Source: Chryseobacterium sp. CH21
GTDB taxonomy: Bacteria; Bacteroidota; Bacteroidia; Flavobacteriales; Weeksellaceae
Direction: 5' to 3'
Assembly (NCBI RefSeq): GCF_004119445.1
Contig: NZ_QICI01000090.1
Span: 1-64,000 of the forward strand
DNA length: 64,000 bases
The position numbers were made by a program, and so were the translations under genes. The notes under the pieces were generated by a model. That model did no database searches and was not told the DNA's origin. It saw nothing but the letters and a program-made list of their open reading frames with translations. Below are positions 1-8,100 of the stretch, piece by piece (the first letter of the stretch is position 1; every line of letters begins with the position of its first letter).

Positions 1-77
1 TAAGATAAAAGTGTTTCATCTGAAATTTCCCGTAAAACTTCCAAAATTCTTCCGTAATTTGCAATTAAGTTGTTCAT
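1..77 (-). CDS. N-terminal fragment of an unidentified protein running off the left edge
   Basis: Reading the minus strand from the ATG at 77 gives 25 codons with no stop before the window ends. The peptide begins MNNLIANYGRILEVLREISD and looks protein-like rather than random. No family can be named from so little sequence, and no clear Bacteroidota promoter was found just upstream. The call rests only on the open frame and plausible composition. Confidence 0.4.
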   Translation of the reverse strand, partial: MNNLIANYGRILEVLREISDETLLS

Positions 78-796
78 TGTAAATGTTTTGTAGCAAAAAC
101 AATTTACTGGTTTTCAATCGAATGAACAACTTATTTTTTTGCATTCATAATGCACAACGGGTAAATAATATTATTTATTTAATAAAAATAGATATTTATT
201 CTTCCTTTAAACCATCTTCCAGATATTAATTATTGTTAATAAAAATAAAAATTGATATTAAAAAACGTTATAACAGTCCTATCATTTTTTCTTATATTAT
301 AATGTAAAAAGCCAGGCAAACAATTTAAGAAGATTCATACATGCCATGGATAAAGGAAATTACAAAAAAAAACAGATAAGATAATTCTAATTTTATGGAA
401 ATATAATATCTACAGATTTATCGTTCAAATAAAGTTTTAACTGACTTAAAAAAATTGATTTTATGACTTTGTTGGCTTTGTTCAAAAAAATCTACTTTGG
501 AATATATGGAAAGTAGATGATAAAATGAGCTATACAATTTTTGCTTAATCTGGCTGGAGCAAACTGAAAATGTTTAAATATAATTCTGTCTTCGTAAGCC
601 CCCCAATGTCACCATTTCTTTATTCTTTTATACCAGATGGTAAACTTCCATTGCAATACCTTTTAATGGCTCCCACTCAAAGGTCTTAAAAAAGTTCGGA
701 TTGCACACATTGGCACACAACCTACGAAAGAAAGTTGCCTAAAGAGGGCAAATTTTTCCTTTTTTGAAGAATTAAACAAAGTTCACCTAAAATAAA
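78..796. other. ~720 bp AT-rich gap with no supported gene
   Basis: No convincing coding frame was found on either strand. A 34-codon stop-to-stop stretch on the minus strand (about 628-732) reads like a protein tail (contains KTFEWEPLKGIAMEVYHLV) and could be a gene or transposase remnant, but nothing flanking supports it. No tRNA-like cloverleaf was noticed. Confidence 0.4.
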
Positions 797-827
797 ATCC
801 GTCTCACAAACTCGTTGTGAGACGGAT
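797..827 (-). terminator. rho-independent terminator downstream of dnaK
   Basis: A perfect 13-bp inverted repeat (ATCCGTCTCACAA and its complement) is separated by a 5-nt loop. On the minus strand it is followed by a T-rich tract. It lies 37 bp past the dnaK stop. Confidence 0.85.
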
Positions 828-863
828 ACTTCTTATGTTTTGTTTATTGTTTTTAATCAATAA

Positions 864-2762
864 TTATTTTACTTCTTCGAAGTCTGCATCCTGTACATCT
901 TCAGCTCCGGCGTTTCCACCAGCATTCTGAGCTCCAGCACCTGCATCAGCACCTGGCTGTTGACCCGCTGCATATAATTCTTCAGAAGCGGCCATCCATG
1001 CTGCATCTAACGCTTCAGTCTTAGCTTTTACGTCATCGGCATTTTTAGCTTCGAAAGCTGTTTTTAATTCTGCGTGAGCTGCTTCGATTGCTGCTTTTTT
1101 GTCAGCAGAAAGTTTTTCACCGAATTCTTTCAATTGTTTTTCAGTTTGGAAGATCAATCCGTCAGCTTTGTTGAAGATTTCAACTTCTTCTTTTCTCTTA
1201 GCATCCGCTGCAGAGTTTTCCTGAGCTTCTTTCTTCATTCTTTCGATTTCTTCGTCAGAAAGACCTGAAGAAGCCTGAATTTTGATAGACTGCTCTTTAC
1301 CAGTTCCTTTATCTTTAGCAGATACACTTAGGATACCGTTAGCATCAATATCGAATGTTACTTCAATTTGAGGAACTCCTCTTGGTGCTGGTGGAATATC
1401 CTGAAGATCGAATCTACCGATTTCTTTGTTATCGTTGAACATTGATCTTTCCCCTTGTCCTACTCTGATACTTACAGCTGGCTGATTGTCAGAAGCTGTA
1501 GAGAATACTTCAGATTTTTTAGTTGGGATCGTAGTGTTCGCTTCAATTAATTTAGTGAATACAGAACCCATTGTTTCGATACCTAAAGAAAGCGGAGTAA
1601 CGTCAAGTAGTAATACATCTTTTACATCACCTGTCAATACACCTCCCTGAATAGCTGCACCGATAGCTACAACCTCATCCGGATTAACTCCTTTAGATGG
1701 CTTTTTACCGAAGAATTTTTCTACTTCTTCCTGGATAATCGGGATTCTTGTAGAACCACCTACCAAGATTACTTCGTCAATATCAGAAGTTGATAAACCA
1801 GCATCTTTTAATGCTTTAGCAACAGGCTCCATAGATCTTCTTACAAGATCAGCAGATAATTGCTCGAATTTAGCTTTTGTTAAACTCTTCACTAAGTGTT
1901 TAGGACCTGTAGCAGTAGCTGTGATATAGGGTAAGTTGATCTCAGTCTGCGGAGAAGAAGATAATTCAATTTTCGCTTTTTCAGCTGCTTCTTTTAATCT
2001 TTGAAGAGCAATTGCGTCAGATTTTAAATCTACACCTTCTTCAGCTTTGAACTCATCAGCCATCCAGTTGATGATCACATCATCAAAGTCATCACCTCCT
2101 AAGTGAGTATCACCGTTTGTAGACAATACTTCGAATACACCGTCTCCTAAATCAAGGATAGAGATATCGAAAGTACCACCTCCAAGGTCATATACTGCGA
2201 TTTTCTGATCTTTATGGTTTTTATCAAGACCGTAAGCTAATGCTGCAGCTGTAGGTTCGTTGATAATTCTTTCTACTTTAAGACCTGCAATTTCTCCAGC
2301 TTCTTTAGTAGCTTGTCTCTGTGCATCGTTAAAGTAAGCAGGAACAGTGATTACCGCTCTTGTTACTTCCTGTCCAAGATAATCTTCAGCCGTTTTCTTC
2401 ATTTTCTGAAGGGTCATTGCAGAAATTTCCTGTGGTGTATATTCTCTATCGTCGATTTTTACTTTTACAGTATCGTTTGGTCCGGCAACTACTTTATAAG
2501 GTACTCTTGTGATTTCAGAAGCATCATCTTTGAAGTGAGTTCCGATAAATCTTTTGATAGAGTAAACAGTTTTTGTTGGATTCGTTACAGCCTGTCTTTT
2601 TGCAGGATCACCTACTTTTCTCTCTCCATCTTCCGTAAAAGCTACGATAGAAGGAGTAGTTCTTTTACCTTCTGCGTTAGGAATAACAACAGGGTCTTTA
2701 CCCTCCATTACAGCAACACAAGAGTTGGTCGTTCCTAAGTCAATTCCAATTATTTTACTCAT
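864..2762 (-). CDS. dnaK: Molecular chaperone DnaK (Hsp70)
   Basis: This is the ATP-dependent cytoplasmic Hsp70 chaperone, which folds nascent and stress-damaged proteins with DnaJ and GrpE. The 632-residue length is normal for DnaK. Visible hallmarks are the N-terminal phosphate loop (GIDLGTTNSCVAV), the second phosphate motif (YDLGGGTFDISIL, ~192), the adenosine motif (VILVGGSTRIPII, ~335), the interdomain linker with DVLLLDVTPLSLGIE (~385), and a Gly/Ala-rich tail ending in acidic EDVQDADFEEVK. The ATG at 2762 begins the canonical MSKIIGIDLG. dnaJ and grpE are not adjacent, and the gene has its own terminator, so it is probably monocistronic. A direct repeat upstream (2839-2851) may be regulatory. 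Confidence 0.98.
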   Translation of the reverse strand: MSKIIGIDLGTTNSCVAVMEGKDPVVIPNAEGKRTTPSIVAFTEDGERKVGDPAKRQAVTNPTKTVYSIKRFIGTHFKDDASEITRVPYKVVAGPNDTVKVKIDDREYTPQEISAMTLQKMKKTAEDYLGQEVTRAVITVPAYFNDAQRQATKEAGEIAGLKVERIINEPTAAALAYGLDKNHKDQKIAVYDLGGGTFDISILDLGDGVFEVLSTNGDTHLGGDDFDDVIINWMADEFKAEEGVDLKSDAIALQRLKEAAEKAKIELSSSPQTEINLPYITATATGPKHLVKSLTKAKFEQLSADLVRRSMEPVAKALKDAGLSTSDIDEVILVGGSTRIPIIQEEVEKFFGKKPSKGVNPDEVVAIGAAIQGGVLTGDVKDVLLLDVTPLSLGIETMGSVFTKLIEANTTIPTKKSEVFSTASDNQPAVSIRVGQGERSMFNDNKEIGRFDLQDIPPAPRGVPQIEVTFDIDANGILSVSAKDKGTGKEQSIKIQASSGLSDEEIERMKKEAQENSAADAKRKEEVEIFNKADGLIFQTEKQLKEFGEKLSADKKAAIEAAHAELKTAFEAKNADDVKAKTEALDAAWMAASEELYAAGQQPGADAGAGAQNAGGNAGAEDVQDADFEEVK

Positions 2763-2838
2763 AATATTTTATATTTTTTCTATTTTTAATTTAATTTACA
2801 CTCTCAATTTCTCAATATCTGTACCATTCGAAGAATTG

Positions 2839-2851
2839 TGACAAAATGACA
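2839..2851 (-). promoter_or_regulatory. Candidate regulatory direct repeat upstream of dnaK
   Basis: On the dnaK strand the sequence reads TGTCA-TTT-TGTCA, two identical pentamers 8 bp apart, about 77-89 bp before the start codon. It is not a CIRCE element. Its proposed role in heat-shock control is inference from position only. Confidence 0.3.
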
Positions 2852-3006
2852 CAGAACGAAATTATCTCATGATCATGCTTTCACTTAAATCCGGTAATAA
2901 AGTATCCTGAGACACCTCTGAAAAATATATTTATTAATAAATGGGGAATACAGTGAATTTTGTACAATTTGTCACACTAGGAGCTAATTTGAAAAGACAA
3001 TACTAT

Positions 3007-3036
3007 AAAAGGGGAAAAGATTACTTTTCCCCTTTT
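3007..3036 (-). terminator. Strong hairpin terminator, end of the RHS-lipoprotein operon
   Basis: A perfect 13-bp stem (AAAAGGGGAAAAG and complement) encloses a 4-nt loop, with A/T tracts on both sides. It sits 31 bp past the stop of the lipoprotein gene and would also work on the plus strand. Confidence 0.8.
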
Positions 3037-3066
3037 TCAGATTATAAATTAAATTAAAATTTTTAA

Positions 3067-3594
3067 CTACGGTTTTACGACAGGTAAGTAAACGGAACAA
3101 TTGGCTCCATTCTGAATAAACAGTTTATTGTTTTCGAACTTTATTTCTTGTCTATAAGTTCCGAATCCGCCCCCCATCTTAAATGCCTGTATAGCATCAA
3201 TAAAAAACCTGCCTCCTTTCATATACAACACTGCATTAGACCCTGAGGTATCTTTACCAAGCAATTGCTCTGCTGTTTTCTCATTTTCAGCATAGAGTTT
3301 TTCGACGGTACCATTGCTGTTGAAAATGATATAGTCTTCATGCTTCTTTAGATCTGATCCTCTGTGCATTTCAAGTTTGGGTGGAACAATATTGAATTTT
3401 CCTTTTGTAATATAGGTTCCCTCTAAAATATAGAGCCTATCAAAATACAAAAGTGGAAAATTCGCAGTTTCAAAACCTTGTATCTTTTTTAAAAGCTTAC
3501 TTCTAACATGTTCGAGTTCTGCCGACTGACATGAGAACATTGAAAAGAAAGACAGGTAAATAAGAAATCCAATTACTGTTTTTTGTGTTACCAT
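3067..3594 (-). CDS. Small lipoprotein following the RHS toxin; candidate immunity protein
   Basis: This is an unrecognised 175-residue protein. Its N-terminus is a lipoprotein signal peptide, with hydrophobic GFLIYLSFF followed by lipobox SMFSC (Cys22), so it is probably anchored in a membrane. The ATG overlaps the stop codon of the upstream RHS C-terminal ORF (ATGGTAA), which implies translational coupling. In polymorphic toxin loci the gene immediately 3' of the toxin tip usually encodes the cognate immunity protein, and a membrane anchor would suit a toxin acting at the envelope. That role is inferred from position; no immunity family was recognised. A strong terminator follows. Confidence 0.75.
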   Translation of the reverse strand: MVTQKTVIGFLIYLSFFSMFSCQSAELEHVRSKLLKKIQGFETANFPLLYFDRLYILEGTYITKGKFNIVPPKLEMHRGSDLKKHEDYIIFNSNGTVEKLYAENEKTAEQLLGKDTSGSNAVLYMKGGRFFIDAIQAFKMGGGFGTYRQEIKFENNKLFIQNGANCSVYLPVVKP

Positions 3595-4991
3595 GATGTA
3601 AATTCATTTACTGTTTGATACTGAAAATATGGTGCCCAATTATTGGAAAGCATCAAAAATGCAGGTTGAGGAGAAATCCATCGATGAGCCAATACATTCT
3701 GAATTCCATGTCTGATCCATTCAGAATTGACACCTATCCTGAAGTTGCCCCATCCAACATATGCTGCTCCGAGTCTATATCTTGGCCCTTGCTCCGCTAC
3801 AAGACCATGGGTATATTTTTCTCCATAAGCCCCAGGAAGATAATCATCACGCCCATATTTTCTCATTTCTCTGTAATCATACTGGTATTTTGTTTTATTT
3901 TCAGGGTTTTCCTCATAAGTAGAGCTATTTCTTGCTCCTGTAAATAAGTTGAATCCTGCATGGAAGTCACCTATTGATAAAGACATTGCAGCCGTTCTGT
4001 AGCTGTCATTATTATCTCCTAATCCTATCTTTCCAAATGGTGCTCCGTCATTTTCATAAGTAAGAGAAAAATCTCCACTTACCAATTTTACTATACCCGT
4101 ACGTTGTTCATGCAGCCCGCTCCACATATTGGTTCCAAGCATAACTCCTAAATTCCCTTCGGTACCTAATGTTCCAGCCATAATAGATTTTCTATATTCC
4201 CAACCGCTTAATCCACTTCCGGCATGAGATATTTTATAGCTTACCCCAAATCCTGCAGCAATACCAAAATCTCCTTTACGATAAGATACACTAAAGCTTG
4301 CACCTACACTAAATCCTTTTCCAAAGGCGATAGATGGAGAAACAGAAAAGCCAAATCCTCCTCCAAGGTCCATAGAATAACTTGGCATTAAACCACTCAC
4401 CAGTCCTGTTGCAGCATATCCCGCAATAGCTCCCCAGATGAGTGCACTGGAAGCTCCACCATCCAAAGCTCCCATAATAGCTCCGGAAACAGCTCCTCCC
4501 AGAATAGAAAGGCCAAACTGTCCCCAGTTCCAGTTACCCGTCTGTATTGCATGACCAATATAACTGGTGGCTCCCATCACAGCACCGATGATAGCTCCCA
4601 CGTAAACTAATACCCATGCAAATTCTCCACCTTGGTCAATAAACATCAGAGGATTATTCAGTACATACCCAAATCTATTATAATTCTGGCTGTTGAATGA
4701 ATCCTGAATAAAGTTATCAACTGACAGAAAGGTATGCAATTTAGGGTCATACATTCTTCCATTCATATGAATCAATCCTACCTGGAAAAAATGTTCATGC
4801 CCGGTATAGCCTCTTTCAATCATTAAATCCGGAGAACCTTTAAGGCTTACTTTGGTACCATTTTGCTCAAGATACATTAAATTTCCCCATGCATCAAAAT
4901 GCCTTTTTTCTTCAGCTTTCCCAACTTCATCAGAAATAGCAAGAATGGTTCCCTGATAATCTCTATGAAGATAATGCAGCCCCTCCTTCAT
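3588..4991 (-). CDS. RHS core and C-terminal toxin-like domain (3' part of a frameshifted RHS protein)
   Basis: The fragment starts at an internal Met of what was one long RHS protein. Residues ~60-115 form the RHS-associated core (GRMYDPKLHTFLSVDNF, then NRFGYVLNNPLMFID). A Gly/Ala-rich, possibly membrane-inserting segment follows (~120-200). The last ~250 residues are beta-rich and end in PYFQYQTVNEFTSW, which resembles the polymorphic toxin type 23 (Ntox23) family as I remember it; the activity of that family is not established here. The same frame stays open upstream to about 5165 and encodes the missing bridge (GRHKSYSDDNTVEVIEYS...), so this is the continuation of the 5126-10135 gene. 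As the sequence stands, the piece would be made only by internal initiation. Confidence 0.8.
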   Translation of the reverse strand: MKEGLHYLHRDYQGTILAISDEVGKAEEKRHFDAWGNLMYLEQNGTKVSLKGSPDLMIERGYTGHEHFFQVGLIHMNGRMYDPKLHTFLSVDNFIQDSFNSQNYNRFGYVLNNPLMFIDQGGEFAWVLVYVGAIIGAVMGATSYIGHAIQTGNWNWGQFGLSILGGAVSGAIMGALDGGASSALIWGAIAGYAATGLVSGLMPSYSMDLGGGFGFSVSPSIAFGKGFSVGASFSVSYRKGDFGIAAGFGVSYKISHAGSGLSGWEYRKSIMAGTLGTEGNLGVMLGTNMWSGLHEQRTGIVKLVSGDFSLTYENDGAPFGKIGLGDNNDSYRTAAMSLSIGDFHAGFNLFTGARNSSTYEENPENKTKYQYDYREMRKYGRDDYLPGAYGEKYTHGLVAEQGPRYRLGAAYVGWGNFRIGVNSEWIRHGIQNVLAHRWISPQPAFLMLSNNWAPYFQYQTVNEFTSW

Positions 4992-5125
4992 AACTTGCCC
5001 GGTGACATAAAAATCTTTGATATAAGCTGCCGGTGCCGAATACGGATTCCCTGCTATATAAGTAATAATCCTTGTTCCCAGAGCAGTAGCACTAGGCTTT
5101 CCCGGATAACTATATTCTATAACTT

Positions 5126-8100
5126 CTACTGTATTATCATCTGAATAGCTTTTATGACGCCCATAGAATAAAAAGATTTGTTATAATTATATTCTGAATT
5201 GGATCTCGTCTGATGGATATTATAAGCAAATCTTGCCAATTGATTATTATCTTGTGTAATCTCAACCGGATTTTTATAAGCGTTATAGGAAATCTGCTGC
5301 AACTGATTAGCAGGAACAGAGTAGTATGAATCCCCTGAGGGATTTAAATTAATACCTTTCTTTCTATATCTGTTGGCACTTTCATATTTGTACTCGCCTA
5401 CTACACTGTTGTTATCAATTCTTCCGAACCCATCATAGCTTTGGGTCTGATTTCCTGCAATATCAGTCCATGATATAAGACGCTGCATGGCATCGTATCC
5501 GAAATTTTCAATTATACTGATTGGTACAGCATCGTTCTTACGTTTGTTGAGAAGCCCGCTGATATCATCAAAATCATACGTATTACTTAATATTACCGAA
5601 TTAGAACCATTGATATGCTTGCTCTCCTGTAAGAAATTATTTGCACTGTACTGATTCGTAATAGAGACTCCGTTTCCAAGGGCAGCAATCAGAATACTTC
5701 CTTTTTCATTAATTTCGTTCAGCTGCCATATTATTGTTCCTGCTGTATTTTTTATTTTGTCCAAAAGTCCACAGGAAGCATATATATTTTCAATACCATA
5801 GCTGCTGCTGAGCGAAGCCATTAAAGTTTCCTTAACCTCTGTTTTGGTTCTACCAAAGTTATCATAAGTAAAATGTTTTGTAAAAACTGCTGTTCCATTA
5901 TCTTCCACTCTTTTTTTAAGTCTATAAAAGCTATCATACTCATTGGTATAGGAGTTACTTACTCCGTTAGAGGATCCTGTTTCAGCAGTGAGAAATCCAT
6001 TAGCATCATAAGAATATGTAATTTTAATATCTGTATGGTCACCGGAAATATCTTTTTTAGCAAGACGTCCAAACTGATCATAAGCATAATCCGTTTTTCC
6101 TTTTGGATTAATTTCTTGCAATAATTGTCCAAAATTATCATAAGCATAAGTATAATCCCCCCCTACAGATGGATCTGAAACTTTAGTTTTCCTTCCCCAT
6201 CCATCCTGTTCCACATTAATGACATGGCCTTGGTAATTGGTTGATTTCAGTGCTCCATTGGCATAATAGCTGTAGTTAATTATACCTCCGTTATCTGCCA
6301 GCTTAATTTTATTTCCCCATTCATCTTTGGTGATGGTTTGTGTTTTTTGTCCATCTATAACTGTTGCAGATAATCCATTATATGACGATGTAATTATTTT
6401 TCCAGACGGAAAATTCACCTTCACAACCCTTCCGTAACTATCAAATTCGGTAACGGTCCATTTACTTGGAGTTGAAGTTGAAAAATAAGGATCGCTTTCC
6501 CTGTAGGCTCGGTCCAGAACATCATAATCTGTTCTTTTTTCGATCCATTTATTATTAATCGAAAGAGCTCTCTCAAGACGTTTACGCCCCCAGTTATCTG
6601 TAATTGTTTCCTGAACTGCGCCCGTAGGATCTGCTATTCTCAGCTTTGTCCCATTATTGAAATCTCCAGAAGTAATCCATTCATAAGACAGCTGTGTAAC
6701 ATTTCCATAAATATCTTTTTCTTCAGATTTTCGTTGCCAGTTGTCATAAGTATAAGAAACCGTCTGATTAAGATGATTGGTTTTAGAAAGCAATACTCCA
6801 AAATCTGTATCATAACTAAACAGTGACGAAGCTCCCTGGATATCCGTGGATTTTATAGGAAATCTGCCGGACGGATCATACTGCATTTTTTCTTCTCTTG
6901 GCATCATACCTGGAGCAGAAAGTGTTTTCAAGATTGAATTACCAAACGGATCATAACTGATGTCTTCTGTAATATAATCCGTATTGTTCCCTTTTTTTCT
7001 GGTTTGGGTGACCAAATTTCCGGTATATGAATATTGCTCTTCTGTAGAATAGGTATCTATACCCAGAGCCTGCGTAACCGTTTTTTTAAGTATTCTTCCA
7101 ATATAATACTGACTGTTGGCAGGAGCAGCATTATCTTCATAATCTACCAAAGTAATTTTTTCTCCTCCGTTGGCAACATTTCGTATTCTCTTCGGGTTAT
7201 AATAAGTGTCATACAATTCATAATACTGGTTGGTGGTAACTCCAGCCAAATTATCAATCTGCTGTACTTGTGTTGGAAGATTTACAAAGACTTTATTCGG
7301 AAGAAGAGATGTATTATAGGTATTTATTGTTTTGGAAATAAATGATGACGGTGCTGTAAAACTCACTGCACCACTCATCTGGAAACTTTCTGATATGGCT
7401 CCCCTCTTTTGTGGATCCTGCAGAGATACTGACCATAGCGGCTGAGTGATATTTCCTCCATATACTGTAGATACTGCAAGCCCTTTAAACCCTATAAAGC
7501 CTAATCCTTCCATATTAACAACAGCTCCTTTATACTTGTAATCCTGGATCTTTGTTTCTCCGTTGAAGCTTTTTTCAACACGTTTCACAAGTTTTATGGA
7601 AGGAGCAATATTCAGATTGATGTAAGGATATTCCTCAGAATTATCTGCAACATAACTACCGGTACCACCTCCCGTATCTACTGCCGTATCATAAGTAATA
7701 TCTGTAATCAGATCATTTTCTTTGATTCTTTTGAGGGTAACATCTACCCTGTTATCTTTTTTGAAAGAAACATACTTTATTTTATCCCCTCCAAAGAAAG
7801 CGTAATCCAGATTCTGATTGGTAACATTAGGATTATTTAAAAATATAGGAGTTCCTTTATTGGTCGCACCGCCATAAGTATGGTTATTCTGCCAGCTGTC
7901 TATATAAGCAGAAAAGTTTGGAAGTCCGTTGGTATCACTTCCCATATTGTATTTCACCCCTCCCCTGTCTCTTACAGTATAATTATCTCCATAAGTCAGG
8001 TATGGATAATTTTTTGCGTATCCGTCTTCAGGAACATTATAAGGAGTAAGAATGTCATGATAAAACATATCTGCCTTTCCATCACCATTAATATCCGTAA

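Noticed and set aside
2313..2738. Plus-strand ORF of 141 codons opposite dnaK
   Set aside because: Phe/Ser/Arg-rich shadow of a highly conserved gene; no independent signal.
2763..2990. CIRCE element upstream of dnaK
   Set aside because: No TTAGCACTC-N9-GAGTGCTAA sequence is present.
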